A stretch of DNA of 64,000 bases from Cannabis sativa. Its lineage: Eukaryota > Streptophyta > Magnoliopsida > Rosales > Cannabaceae. Positions 1 through 13,016 of the stretch are shown in pieces (position 1 is the stretch's first letter; every line of letters starts with the position of its first letter). The notes below the pieces were generated by a model. The model saw nothing but the letters and a program-made list of their open reading frames with translations, had not been told where the DNA came from and did no database searches. The DNA is taken from contig NC_083601.1 in assembly GCF_029168945.1 (NCBI RefSeq), positions 70,359,595 through 70,423,594 of the forward strand, in the 5' to 3' direction. A program made the translations under genes and the position numbers.

Positions 1-3000
1 GTGGTGTAGTCTAAGAGTTTCAAAACCACCCTTATTGACTAACATATAGTTCCTCTTCTTAATCTTAAGATTTACTTGATTGTCTTCCAATGTTCTTCTC
101 CTGGATTAATCTGATACTTACTCATTACTCCCACTCAACAGCAGGTGTCTGGTCTAAGGCATACAAAAGCATATCTGAGACCTCTCACTGTTGATTTAAG
201 AATTCTTTCATGGCTTTATCTTTTCTGGAATAGTTGAAACTTTTCCTTAGATAAATAAAATCTATATCTAAGAAGTTGTGAAGCTTCTATATATTTCCAT
301 TGGAAAGAATATGCATCAGCATCTCATGCTTGCATTAGAGTAAGTAATTTCCAGGTATACCACAAGCCATAGGTTTAGATAAACTCAAACCTACAATACT
401 AGGAACAGGAAGTTTTGTTAAGTCCATTGAATAGACTTATTAACAAAAATTTCCTTTCATGTCCTTGTAATAGAAAATTTAGGTTACTCCATGTGAATGG
501 ATCAAACCATAGTTCTCTTGGCTTTCTTCTTAGTTTCTTATCTTGACAATCCATTACTTGTTTAAACTCACAGTGGATTTTAATCACTAGTGTCTTCCAA
601 GTTATAACAAGGTGAGTTCCTAGAAACTCTCCCACTACAACAAGGTACCGTGAATTATGTCAAAGAAAACTAAATGGTATAGACCTCTTCAGTTGGGTTA
701 AGACAACAGAGGCAGTGGGATCATCTTGTAAAATAAGATGATAGAACACTTTTAGAATCAAGAAAAAATATCTCCTTTATTTGCTACTTTATTTTCAGAC
801 TTAGTCATTTTCTTAGAAAAGTAGTATTTGTTTAAACAAACACTTTCTTATCTAATGACTATGGGATGCTCCACCCATAATCACTTAGAATAGCTAACAA
901 ACATGCAAACAAGGGTTCTAGCTTTTCTTAAGATTTCGATTAGGTCATCCATGAATCTAGTAATGATTTACATAAAGTATACAACCATTGCATCATTCTG
1001 AAATTTTATTTCCATAGAAGGATTTAGGCAACGACTAGTAACTAATCATCAATATGCAACTCGAATTTTTGGGAGGTAAGTTTGGATATTATTCAAAATC
1101 AAATTAATGATCTTTGAACTGCATATCTACTAACTTTTTCTCCACCCCTATCAGTTCGCAAGATCTTTAACCACTTACCTTCACCATTGCTAGCAATTCA
1201 TGAAAATTTTCAAACATTTCAAATTTCTTTTGCATAAGGTAAAATCTAGAGTGATCGTTTTAAGAATACAACGAAAACTCATATCCACCCCTGAATGTAC
1301 ATCCATCTGCGAATGAGATGAAATTACTTTCAGTGGATATAGGCATATTAACTCTTTGCAGAGAATGATCTTGTCAAAACCACTATGAACAAGATACAAA
1401 TTCCTTAGATTTATAAAATATGTGGTTGTATCTTTTGATGACTTAAGTTTAGTTACATCAAAGAGTTCTTAGAATAGTGAAAGTGGATTCTGGTCACAGA
1501 ATACTAAACTCATACAGTTTAAATCCATTGAAAGAAAATGGCTATGAAACACTTGTGAAAGTGTAACTGTATAATTAGTAACTCTTTCTTGGACCACCAC
1601 TACTAATCTAACTCTATGATTTGCCTATACAAGTAGGAGATATCTAAGATTGAGGATTTATATCATTTTGGGATAGAATTCCGGGAATATAATCATATGC
1701 GTCATCTAATTTCTTAAGAGAAAATAAGACTTTATATGATTTATAGACCATTCATCCAATGATATGTCATTAAGCTAATTCGAAATGAATAAGCTAAGAG
1801 GAATTAGGATAATTTCGTTTTAAATAAGAATCCAACAATGCTCCGATTAGCGAGAGTCAAAGTAATCTTATTTATACAATCTTCTTGTTTCATATTGTAA
1901 AACACTAGTCTAAGGTATCATCAATTGATGAACAGCTAGATGTTGCATTTACAATATTTATCTTTCGAGATCTAACACTACTATGTTAGTCTAATGGTGA
2001 AAATCCATTAGGGATTCACTTCATTAGAAAAACAAGCTAAGTTAGACCAACAATGAAGATTCAAAATTAAACTACAATTTAATAACAGAAAATAACATGG
2101 TTCAATATAAATTCATACACAATTCAGAAATTATCAAGCATATAGCAAGTAGGAATGACAAGTGAAAATACTAAAACATACAATCCTAAATAATTTCCAA
2201 GGTTTTCAACAAACTGATATCAGTGTCCCGTTTAGGCGAGAGTCAAAGCTATCATCCATTGAATAGAGTTGTCAGCTCATCTAAAATGTCAAACATTCTA
2301 GCAACCTTTTATTCGATCAAGATTGAAATCCGCGTTGTCCCGTTTAGGCGAGAGTCAAGGCTATTCTATCTTATGAGCTTCCACCATTGTTTCATATTCT
2401 TGCAAGTCTTATACAGTCGCCACCATTAGGGTGATCATAAACTATATAAAAAACTTACAAGATTACTTATCTTTCGAGATTAAACGGTGCTAACTTGCTA
2501 ATGAACGTTACTCCATTAGGGAGGATTACTCACTAAAACAATAGTTATGTAAAACCAACAATGGAGATCGAATGTCCTTATAATAAAGCTCATTATTTAA
2601 TGAAGGGTTGTATTTTCTTCTAATATTTATTTTAAATATATATTTATTTAATTAAAATTTCCAATTTAGAATGAAAAATTCCAAATATAAATTTTAATTT
2701 AATATTTATAAATTATACTTAGATGGATATGAAAATAACGTGAATTATTTCCATCTTAGTAATAATTTCCATAAATATTTAGAAAATTATTCAATTTAAG
2801 TTGTTTCAAAATTAATTTGAATTAATTTACAACTCAAATTTAATTTTCTATAAATATATATTGCATTTTCGAAAATGCTTTAAAATAAAATAAAATAAAT
2901 CCTGGAAAATTACTCTAATTTTATGTTGGCCCAAAATTAATAAAAATTAATTTTCAACAAAAAATATAATTTTCATATTTAATTAAATATCTAAGAAAAA

Positions 3001-3893
3001 TTTTAAATATTTAAGTATCATTATTAAAAAATCAACTTAAATATTAATTTTCTATTTAATTAAATACACTAGAAAAATACTTCAAGCAAAACAGATAATA
3101 TCTATCTAGACTTTCATAGACTAATTAATCCAATTTCTAATTATAATATATTTTAGTTCATTTATTTTAATTAATCATTAAATGAAAAAATCAATGATTT
3201 ACGTTGGTCCAAAATTAAATAAATAATTTTCAACTTTAATCTATTTTTCAAATAAAATTCGAAATTTCTGCATCAAGTTGATGCAATTTTGAAATTTTGG
3301 GAAATGATTAATAAAATAAAATAAAATATATTCTGAAAATTATTCAAACTTAAGTTATTCTGAAATAAGATTCCAAACTTAAAATAATTTTCAACTTTAA
3401 TTAAATAACATGAAAATAACAATATTAAAGTATCATGATGTAAATCAACTTAGATATTGAAATTTTTAATTTAATTAAATGTATTAAATTCAAGAAATAA
3501 ATAATTAAGTAAAGAGGAAACTTAATTATTAATTCTAGTTTAATACTAGGAAAATATACTAAACTTAGATTGGAGCAAAATTAATTAGGAAACAATTAAT
3601 TTCACAATCTATGATATTTTCCTATTTAATATTAGAAATAATAACTAGTACTAGAAATAACTGTCTAGAATATATCATTAACTAAGTGTTTTTCTAAAAT
3701 TAACTTTAAAATATTACATGAAAAATAAATTTCATATATTTTAAAAGTTAATTATGTTGCTAATTCAATTTTAATTAGGTTAGACTTATATAATTAACCT
3801 AATACAATTATTTAAATAAGGCAAATGGGCCTTCACAATTGGTGTAGTTCATGTGAGGGGGAGCTGGGTTCAGTATGTCGTACCCACTTCTAT
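1..3893 (-). repeat. LARD copy A, internal non-coding region (cut by window edge)
   Basis: AT-rich DNA without a credible coding region; the few open frames are under 90 codons and show no retroviral motif. It is collinear with 36545-39085 and then 51413-53310, the internal region of copy D, but lacks the Tat insertion found there. At 3893 it leaves the internal region (after the 'gtacccactt' motif near 3885) and jumps into LTR sequence, so the leader, PBS and first ~210 bp of the 5' LTR are deleted. Orientation is inferred from the PPT and LTR of related copies. A degenerate copia element is possible, but I recognise no domain. Confidence 0.75.
1829..2590 (-). repeat. Diverged repeat modules inside the LARD internal region
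   Basis: Two related modules share a 'gcgagagtcaaag' motif (about 1850, 2235 and again 2345), a 'ttatctttcgagat' motif (about 1960 and 2467), a 'ccattaggga' motif (about 2007 and 2513) and a 'ccaacaatg' motif (about 2047 and 2571). They are roughly 500 bp apart. The same arrangement is seen in copy D (38490-39030 and 51415-51560), so it is a family property. No function is known to me. Confidence 0.5.
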
Positions 3894-5629
3894 GGTAGCA
3901 GAGCATCACCAAGATCTGAACCTGGATCTTCTTTTCTCCTTCTTTGACGTAGAATTTCCATAGTCTTCCATACTATGATTGAGATACCACTTGATGTGTG
4001 TGGGCACTACTCATCTCACAAGGATTTCGAAATTTTCTCTCTTTTTCTCTCTTGAATTTCGTGGCTTATAGGCTTCATATGATGATCAAGAGAAGAGAAC
4101 AAGGACTGCTATATATAGGGAGAAAGGAGAGCACAACTTTCTAAATAAACAGTTTCCTCTTTTACTGTGTAATTGATTAACTGCCTTATTTAGTATGATC
4201 CACCACTTTCCTATTTTTGCTAGGCTTTGATTAGTAATTACATGGAAATTAAAAAATAAAAATAATAATTGGGAAACACAAAGGGAGTGCTCGGCCATAG
4301 AGGAAATATGGGCCTCACTTGGATTTTGCAGTTTCCTCAATTTTATTTCAATTTCTCCAAAAATGCCATTTTTCCAATTCTAATCATTTAAATGCCAAAA
4401 CTAATTATTTAATAACTAAAATAGATTATTAAATAATATTGTCATTTAAAATAATTATTAATTAGACATACAAAGTCTCTTACTTAATAATTAAACCTAG
4501 AAACCCTTTTATTTACGATTTCATCCTTAAACTGTGAGAATTCATAAAGTAGACATAGTCTAACTTTTAGAATTATAATTGATTAATTAAAATCAATTAA
4601 CTGAGTCTTACAAGCAGTATGGTCTCAACTAGTATGGGGACCATGGGTCTATATAACCGAGCTTCCAATAAGTCGAACCGAATTTACCAAGTAAATTTCC
4701 TAACTTATTAATTCCTCATTGAATCCACACTTAGAACTTGGAATTGCACTCTCAGTCATATAGAAACGCTCTATGTGTTCCACGATATAGACACGTCATT
4801 AGTTATCCATTATTATAACCCTAATGTGATCAATGATCCTCTATATAGATGATTTACAATGTACAGGGATTAAATTACTGTAACACCCTACAATGTATTT
4901 TATCCTTAAAACACTTAACACTGTATAAATGATATTTCACCTAAGTGAAATGAGATCTCCACCATTTATCTTCGTTTGGTTAAGCTCGAAGGAAATCATC
5001 CTTTACTTCTATTTGCCAAATAGAAGCTATAGATTCCATATTTATGTTAGCGCTCCCACTCAATTGCACTACCGTGTTCCCAAAATGTACGTATTGCCCA
5101 GACTAAAGATTAGGCTTAACTAACAAATCAAAGAACACGAATAATACTCTTGAAATTGAGCCTAACCATATCAGGATTTCGATCATGTGATCTAGGATCA
5201 ACTTATGATATTGAATTGAATAGATGTTTACGGTAAGTTTCAAAATCTAATTCAAAGTTCAATATCGGTCCATTCCAATGCATACTCCATGCATCCAACC
5301 TGAGCTTTACTTTAACCTATGTTCTGGAAAGAACATAACATTTCTCCTAATGTAAGTAAACTCTGTTGTAGATTGTCATATCAGTAAAACCCAGTGTTCT
5401 GATAAATCTAGGAATACTTTATTCACATAGTCATGTTTATTTTCCACTATGTTGACTACACAATAAACATGATCAAGTATGTGAAAAGGGGTTTGGATGA
5501 ATTTATAAATCAAATAGACAAGCAATTGATTAAGTGAACCATGCAACATAAAAATGTTATTTCTGATCTTTATTAATAAGTAAATCTGATTATATGAAAT
5601 GAGTTTTATTTAGGGCATAAAACCCAACA
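3894..5629 (-). repeat. LARD LTR, lacking about 210 bp at its low-coordinate end
   Basis: It matches the LTR of copy D (31839-36061 without its insertion) from the 'agagcatcaccaagatctg' region to the terminal AAACCCAACA. On the minus strand it therefore begins TGTTGGGTTTTATGCCC, as expected for a copia LTR, and is preceded by a G-rich PPT (complement of 5630-5645). A TATA-like CTATATATAG lies at 4109-4118. It is joined to internal sequence on both sides (1-3893 and 5630-6134), so it serves as an LTR shared between two tandem copies. Confidence 0.75.
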
Positions 5630-6134
5630 AACTCCCACTTGCACTAATATAAAACAAAAAGTGCATTTCAAATAATCATAAACACCTTGATATACCAATC
5701 AAGTGTAATAGTAGTAAACTCCTCGTAATGGGATCTGACAGGTTGAATTAAACACAACCTCTTCTCCACCATTACTCTTCCTTAATCACAAAATCCTTGA
5801 TAATGTGAAATTCCTCTCTATATGTCTACTCTTTTGGGATACTGGATTCTATACTTTTGGGCAACTACTCTTTCGTTATTCAGGAAGTAGCCCTAGTAGT
5901 TAAGGCAAGTTGGAACACTGCCACAAATGTATAGAACTTTCCTTAGACTGAATAAGTATCTTTCCTGCAACTTTTAACATTCAGTCTCTCTCTGGTAGAC
6001 CAAGAGATTCCAGATAGGTTTTTACACTTCTCCAAAATCGCTACTCCACCCCCAAAGTAATCACCATCTCATCAGCAGACTTTCTAGCACAAAGGCAAGT
6101 TTTGAAATCTGATGTGGTGTAGTCTAAGAGTTTT
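5630..6134 (-). repeat. LARD internal fragment next to the PPT
   Basis: It starts with the complement of a PPT (aactcccacttgcac) directly after the LTR end and is collinear with 36062-36560. It breaks off at about 6134 inside a short AAAC microhomology and re-enters LTR sequence. Non-coding. Confidence 0.75.
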
Positions 6135-6406
6135 AAACTCTGTTGTAGATTGTCATATCAGTAAAACCCAGTGTTCTGATAAATCTAGGAATACTTTATT
6201 CACATAGTCATGTTTATTTTCCACTGTGTTGACAACACAATAAACATGATCAAGTATGTGAAAAGGGGTTTGGATGAATTTATAAATCAAATAGACAAGC
6301 AATTTATTAAGTGAACCATGCAACATAAAAATGTTATTTCTGATCTTTATTAATAAGTAAATCTGATTATATGAAATGAGTTTTATTTAGGGCATAAAAC
6401 CCAACA
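6135..6406 (-). repeat. LARD LTR terminal fragment
   Basis: About 270 bp matching 5357-5629 with only a handful of substitutions, ending in CCAACA at 6406. The high similarity suggests this and 3894-5629 are the LTR pair of one element whose interior was almost entirely deleted. Confidence 0.75.
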
Positions 6407-8172
6407 GACTTATCACTGATAATGTTCTTGTTTCCTTTGAGATTCTTCTTTATCTAAGACGTAAATAGAAAGGTAACACTAGTTGTATGGCTCTCAAATT
6501 GGATATGAGCAAGGCATATGATAGGATGGAATGCCCTTTTTTACAAACTATTCCGCTTCGCATGGGCTTTTTTATTGACTAGGTAATGATGATAATGGAA
6601 AGTCTTCGTACTATATCTTATAACATTATTCATGGAGGAGAAATTCATGAGCCTATTATTCCTTCTAGAAAAATTCGTCAGGGGGATCCTATCTCGCCAT
6701 ATCTCTTTATAATTTGTGCAGAAGGTTTTTCGGCATTGATTTGTCTTTACGAAGAGAAGAAATGGATTCATGGGTGTTAGGTAACTCGTAGGCCTCCTAT
6801 TCTCTCTCATATGCTGTTTGCAGATGATAGTTTCCTCTACTTTAAAGCTACAAGGGAGGAGGCGCAGGGAGTTCTAGAGTTGCTTAATAAGCTTGAAAAG
6901 GCTTCAGGGCAAAAGGTGAATTTGAGTAAGTTTTCTATTTTCTTTAGCTCGAATACGGATGAGGGAGTTTGTCATAGAATTCTGTCTACTCTTCACATGA
7001 GAGCTGCAGATGATCACATTTTTTATCTTGGTTTTCCGAGTGTAATTGGAAGAAATAAGAATGTGACGTTTGGTTTTTTGAAGGAGAAAGTTAGGAAGCG
7101 CATTAAGAACTGGGATAGTAAGTTACTTTTGAGAGCGGGCAAGGAAGTTTTATTGAAATCTGTCATCCAATCTTTGCCTTCTTCAACTATGAGTGTCTTT
7201 TTAATCCCTTTGGAAATTTGCAAAGCTATTGATCGTCTTATGGGGAGATTCTGATGGCATATAAAGTCTTCTAATGGTAGTTGTATCCATTGGAAAAGTT
7301 GGGACAAGATGTGTCTACATAAGCATAAAGGAGGGTTAGGGTTTCGTAATTTGCGTGATTTTAATCTCTCCATGTTTGGCAAACAAGGATGGTGTCTGCT
7401 GACCAATCCTTCATCTCTTGTTGCTCGAGTTTTTCAAGCCATGTATTATCCTCTACGCACTTTTCTTGATGTTGAGTTCGGTTCTAATCCGAGCTATGCT
7501 TAGAGGAGTGTATTTGAAGCCCAAGATGTTGTTAAAATTTGTGCTAGATATAGAGTTGGGTCTGGTATTTCCATTCCTATTCTTATCCTGTCGTGGCTTC
7601 CTACCAAGGAAAACCCTTATGTGATTTCATCTCATGAGGCTCTTTAGGACTGTAGAGTATTTAACCTCCTTAAAACTGATTGTTTGAACTGGGATGAAGA
7701 GCTTTTGGAGGACCTGTTTGTTCTGAGAGATGTGGAGTTAATTCGTAGCATTCCTCTGCCTTTGACTCCTGAGGTGGATACCTGGTTTTGGGATTTTGAC
7801 GCTTATGGTGGTTACTCAGTCAAGAGTGTGTATCGAGCATTGTAACTACGTAATGGGAGATGGAATATGCAAGATAATTATGGCTTTTGGGAGAAATTTT
7901 GGTATTTGAAACTACCTCCAAAAGTTAAGAACTTTCTTAGGAGGGCTCTCACCAACTGTCTTCCTACTTTGATGTCTCTTCAATCTAAAAGGGTTAATGT
8001 GTATAGTATCTGCCGTCTTTGTAATGGAGAGCATGAGACTATTTTTCACATCATGGTGGGCTGCCCTTTAACCCAAGCTTAAAGGAATCGAGGCCTGGGG
8101 TTTGATTTTAATGATGGGGGAGAGGAATTCAGTTACTGGTTTGAGAGCTTCTGCAATTCTCATCCAGGGGAC
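6407..8172 (+). pseudogene. LINE (L1-type non-LTR retrotransposon) reverse transcriptase fragment
   Basis: One uninterrupted reading frame, without frameshifts, from the middle of an L1-type RT domain to its C-terminal part. Visible motifs are LDMSKAYDRMEW (about 6496-6531, first catalytic Asp), RQGDPISPYLF (about 6679-6711) and LFADD (about 6814-6828, catalytic Asp pair). A zf-RVT type segment with a C..C..H..C pattern lies near 8005-8070. Eight in-frame stops occur at 6466, 6580, 6778, 7252, 7501, 7645, 7843 and 8080. Both ends are cut: no endonuclease domain, no 3' tail. It sits between the end of one LARD LTR and the start of another, so it is probably older DNA into which those elements inserted. 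Confidence 0.9.
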
Positions 8173-8572
8173 TGCTGGAATATATTTTACCAGTATCTAG
8201 ATTTACTAACAAGTAGAATGCTTTTAACATCCTAATATGAATTTCTAAAACGATGAAAATAAACACATAAAAGGTATGAGAAACCTTACAGTGGTTGCAG
8301 CAGAATTAAATGAATCCTCCCACTCAGATCTCTAAGCCTTGTATCCTTTCTGTAGCGGAGTATCACCAAGATCTGAGCCCGATTCTCCTTCTTGTTGATT
8401 GGATTCTTCACAGTCTTACATATAATGATTGGCGACTCACTTGATATGTGTGGGCATGCAATCAATCAATAATGGCTAAATTTTGATTTGTGAAGAATGG
8501 CTATGGTATTTCGAAAATTCAAGAGGAAGAAGAAGAAGGAATAGGTCTCATCAAACCTAGAGAGAAGACTAG
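8173..8572 (-). repeat. LARD LTR copy C, first part
   Basis: It starts TGCTGGAATATATTTTACC, a diverged form of the LTR start seen at 60858, and is collinear with it until the Tekay insertion at 8573. The last five bases (ACTAG, 8568-8572) are the left copy of that element's TSD. The LTR resumes at 20549. Confidence 0.75.
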
Positions 8573-9150
8573 TGTAACACCCTAACTAACATAGGCGTAT
8601 TACGTGATTTTTAAACATGCTGTGCAGCTCGTTGCTAATCAACGAGGTTTATGGAAAACATGATTAATTAAAATTTTTGCTTTTTAATTAAACTTGTAAA
8701 AAATATAATTACAAAAAGACTCGGGATCCCGATTACAAAATCATTTACAAAATTTAACTGTTTATACAAAATAAATGTCGCCTAGCGACTAGTTACAAAA
8801 GCAGCCTCGCTGTCCCGATGATCGTACTCTCCAGGCCTAACCGCCCCGACATGTACAACCTTCATAAGCTCGCTCACGGTCCATCAGCTTTAGCCTTGCC
8901 TTTACCTACACATAAACGTAGAACTGTGAGTCGACAGACTCAGTAAGAAAAGCATAATAATACTCATACATAAACCCGGTTATGATCAGACGCCCATACC
9001 CTTGATCATAACCCTAACTGCCGTGTCCAACACGATACTGAGTCCTGCTACTGCCATGTCCAACACGGTACTGAGCCACTACTGCCGTGTCCAACACGAT
9101 ACTGAGTTTTGAACGTTCATAGAGACGGTACTATTGACACGTAACAGCCT

Positions 9151-9380
9151 GATCGGTCGAACCGGTCATACTCTGGCTGCTGGTCATACTCCAGCCTGTA
9201 CCGACGTGTTACTATATCCAACTGATCGGTCAAACCGGTCATACTCCGGCTGCTGGTCATACTCCAGCCTGTACCGACGGGATACGTCAATAGTACGGAA
9301 CCACCAACCAAGTGTCAGCCTGATCGGTCGAACCGGTCATACTCCGCCTGCTGGTCATACTCCAGCCTGTACCGACGTGA
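9151..9380. repeat. LTR minisatellite, three units
   Basis: Units start at 9151, 9224 and 9322. Each holds a GATCGGTC box, 'ccggtcatactc', a second 'ggtcatactccagcc' and 'tgtaccgacg', with variable spacers. The same array occurs in the other Tekay LTRs of the window with two to four units, so copy number is unstable within the family. The repeats are adjacent and variable, unlike a CRISPR array. Confidence 0.85.
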
Positions 9381-9711
9381 CAAGGTTGGATGGTTCGAAG
9401 CCAACATACGTAACTAATGTAATCTAACAGGCTTCCTACATGCACGCTAAACATGTAATCTACATATGCATACTGTTATACTAATCTTACCTGGATTCCG
9501 AATTCAGGTGTGTCGGTCAACCTGACTGGAACTTTAACTGCGCGGCGGATTACAGGCTCCTAAACCATAAAAATCACAACACTATAAGTGACACGCTAAA
9601 TCACTTCCCGGGGACTTAAACTAGGAACTAAAAGTTTCCCTATCGATAAAAAGCATGGCAATACCCCCTAAAACATAAAAACGAGGAAAACACGGGTTTC
9701 TGAAATTTCCC

Positions 9712-9803
9712 CAACCGGCAGACCGGTTGCCCAACCGGAATTCCGGTTCTGGGAATTTTCGAAGCCCATCCGGAATTCCGGATGCACAACCGGAATTCCG
9801 GTT
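9712..9803. repeat. Cluster of CCGG palindromes in Tekay-1 3' LTR
   Basis: Perfect or near-perfect palindromes built on AACCGGAATTCCGGTT, ATCCGGAATTCCGGAT and ACCGGCAGACCGGT follow one another within about 90 bp. The expanded form in the 5' LTR lies at 19301-19376. Confidence 0.85.
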
Positions 9804-10770
9804 CCTCGCAGACAGAATTTCAAAAATTCATATCTCAACCGATTCAACTCCAAATTGATTCAAACCTTCCAGACCTACTCCATATATCCCAAATAACATT
9901 TCTAAAGCATCAAACCTACCCAGAATGCACAGAAATGAAAAACACCATTGGAGCTCAAGCTTTGAGTTCTAAACTCAAACTTGAGCAAATCTAAACAACA
10001 TGCAATCAAACTAGCTTAATTCTACTTAATCAAGCTTAGAATAACCTCAGAAAACAATAACAAACATCAACAACATTCCAGCAACAAAACATAACCATTT
10101 CCTTCAAAAATCACATATTTTACATAGAAAAACCAAAGCTTTACTCAACCTAACTATCATGCTTCAAAACAACTTAAATAACCCTAATCTAACAAGCTTT
10201 AAACCTCTGAAACTAAGAACTAATTCACAGCAGCAACAACAACTAACAATCATGCATGCATCAACTATATTCATCATTTTTTTCCGAGAAACAAAGAAAT
10301 AAAGCTAGAGAGACATACCACAACAAAAGATTACTTGAATTTAGGTTGAAACTAGCTGAAAATCAAAGGAAAATCCATCTTCAAGCACCCACAAACCCAG
10401 CCGAAAAGAGAGAGAGCTTGAGAGCTTTTCTTTGAAAATTTTCTAACTTTTTCTAACTTGTGATTTTTTGTAAAATTAAAAGAATGAAATAAAGCCACCA
10501 ATATAATTTCATTTCAGCCAACAAACATATAAAATAAACATTTATTTTCAAATAATAAAATCACTAAAAGACAAAATATCATTGGGGCAAAAAGACCATT
10601 TTGCCCCTCCACACTAAAACCACATAATAATCACTAAAGGGGTATTTTTGGGAAATTCTAAATTCCCGGCCATTCCCGACATTCCCAGTGTCTAAAAAAA
10701 ACCGTCCCAAACTACTATCATACTAAGTTGTGATTTCTACTGAGCCAAACGCTGGGTTCCAAAATACCGG

Positions 10771-13016
10771 TGTAACACCCTAACTAACATAGGCGTATTA
10801 CGTTATTTTTAAACATGCTGTGCAGCTCGTTGCTAATCAACCAGGTTTATGGAAAAACGTGATTAATTAAAATTTTGTTTTTTAATTAAACTTATAAAAC
10901 AATATTACAAAAGACTCAGGATCCCGATTATAAAATCATTTACAAAAGATTTAACTGATTAACTGATACATAAAATAAATGTCGTCTAACGACCAGTTAC
11001 AAAAATCAGCCTCGCTGTCCTGATGATCGTACGCTACGGTGCCTAGCAGCCCCGAGCATGTACAATCTTCACAAGCTCGCTCACGGTCCATCGGCTTTAG
11101 CCTTGCCTTTAACTACACATAAACGTAGAACTGTGAGTCGAAAGACTCAGTAAGAAAAGCATAATAATACTCATACATAATCCTAACTGCCGTGTCCAAC
11201 ACGATACTGAGTCCCGCTACTGTCGTGTCCAACACGATACTGAGCCACTACTGCCATGTCCAACATGGTACTGAGTTCTGAACGTTCACAGGGACGGTAC
11301 TATTGACAAGTATCCTCCTGATCGGTCGAACCGGTCATACTCCAGCTGCTGGTCATACTCCAGCCTGTACCGACGGGATAGGTCAATAGTACGGAACCAC
11401 CAACCAAATGTCAGCCTAATCGGTCGAACCGGTCATACTTCGGCTGCTGGTCATACTCCATCTGTACCGACGTGACAGGGTTGGATGGTTCGAAGCCAAC
11501 ATACATAACTAATGTAATCTAACAGGCTTCCTACATGCACGCTAAACATGTAATCTACATATGCATACTGTTATACTAATCTTACCTGGATTCCGAATTC
11601 GGGTGTGCGGTCAACTTTGTTGGAACTTTCGTGACGGCGGATTACAGGCTCCTAAACCATAAAAATCACAACACTATAAGTGACACGCTAAATCACTTCC
11701 CGGGGACTTAAACTAGGAACTAAAAGTTTCCCTATCGATAAAAAGCATGGCAATACCCACTAAAACATAAAATCGAGAAAATTTAGGGTTTCTGAAATTT
11801 CCCCAACCGGCAGACCGGTTGCCCAACCGGAATTCTGGTTCTGGGAATTTTCGAAGCCCATCCGGAATTCCGGATGCACAACCGGAATTCCGGTTCCTCG
11901 CAGACAGAATTTCAAAAATTCATATCTCAACCAATTCAACCCCAAATTGATTCAAACTTTCCAGACCTACTCCATACATCCCAAATAACATTTCCAAAGC
12001 ATCAAACCTACCCAGAAACCACAAACACGAAAAATGCCATTGGAGCTCAAGCTTTGAGTTCTAAACTCAAACTTGAGCAAAACCACCTAACATGCAATCA
12101 AACTAGCTTAAATCCTCTTAAACTAGCATAATATAATCTCTGAAAACAAACAAAAACATTAACAACAATACAGCAACAGTTTCCCAACAATTTCTTCAAA
12201 ATTTACATTTTTGAGCTAGAAAATTCAAACTTGAAACAAGGTAGCCTACATGCATTTCTAACAGCTTAATTCACCTCAAATTTACATGCTTACACCCCAG
12301 AAATTAATAATAAAACATAGCAATAACAACAGCCACAATTCATACATGCATTTCATCAAATTTTCATAAAACTCAAGAAAACACAAAGGGGAAGTTCTAA
12401 GAGATCAAACCTTGATTAGATTACACAAAGATGAGATGAAAATCACAAGAATTTGAGGAGAAAAATCGCAGCCCTAGCAGCCAAGCCTTGGCCGAAAAGA
12501 GAGAGAGGGCTTTGAGAGAGTTTTCTTTTTCAAAATTTCTATTTTTTTTGCTAAGTGTTGAAATGAGAAGAAAAATGAATAAATGCCACATATACCATTT
12601 TATTTCAGCCACCAATTAAACAATTAAACGTTTATTTTTCAATTTAATCAAGTCACTAAAAGACAAAAGTCATTGGGGCAAAAAGACCATTTTGCCCCTC
12701 CACACTAAAATCACATAAATCAAACTAAAGGGGTATTTTTGGGAAATTCTAAATTCCCGGCCATTCCCGACATTCCCAATGTCTAAAAACTTGCCCCAAA
12801 CTAATAACATGCTAAGTTGTGATTTCTACTGAGCCAAACGCCGAGTTCCAAAATACCGGGCACCGGAAATGCAAACTATGAAAACTACTGAATAACATAA
12901 CCATGCATTTCTGAATTCCATAAATAACAGTAATAAATTATTTAAATAGCTATAAATAATTTCATAATTAATCATAATTAACTGATAATTTCCAAATTAA
13001 CTAAGCGGGCTTTACA
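10771..13016 (-). mobile_element. Solo LTR of the Tekay family nested in the Tekay-1 3' LTR
   Basis: A 2246-bp LTR starting TGTAACACCC and ending CTTTACA, flanked by the TSD ACCGG at 10766-10770 and 13017-13021. The interrupted LTR resumes exactly after the second TSD. No internal region or second LTR is present, so it is a product of LTR-LTR recombination after insertion. It carries only two minisatellite units (about 11320 and 11418) and lacks a ~40-bp block found in the other LTRs. Confidence 0.92.

Noticed and set aside
399..635. Short minus-strand open frame also seen at 37057-37290
   Set aside because: Although present in two LARD copies, it differs in length and has no motif. In AT-rich DNA copied as a repeat, this is expected by chance.
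9151..9380. CRISPR-like direct repeats
   Set aside because: Units are adjacent, imperfect and inside a plant LTR; no unique spacers, no cas genes, eukaryotic context.
9134..9427. Open frame with repeated RTGHT..AGHTPACTD peptides
   Set aside because: It is only a translation of the LTR minisatellite. No start context or conservation supports a protein.
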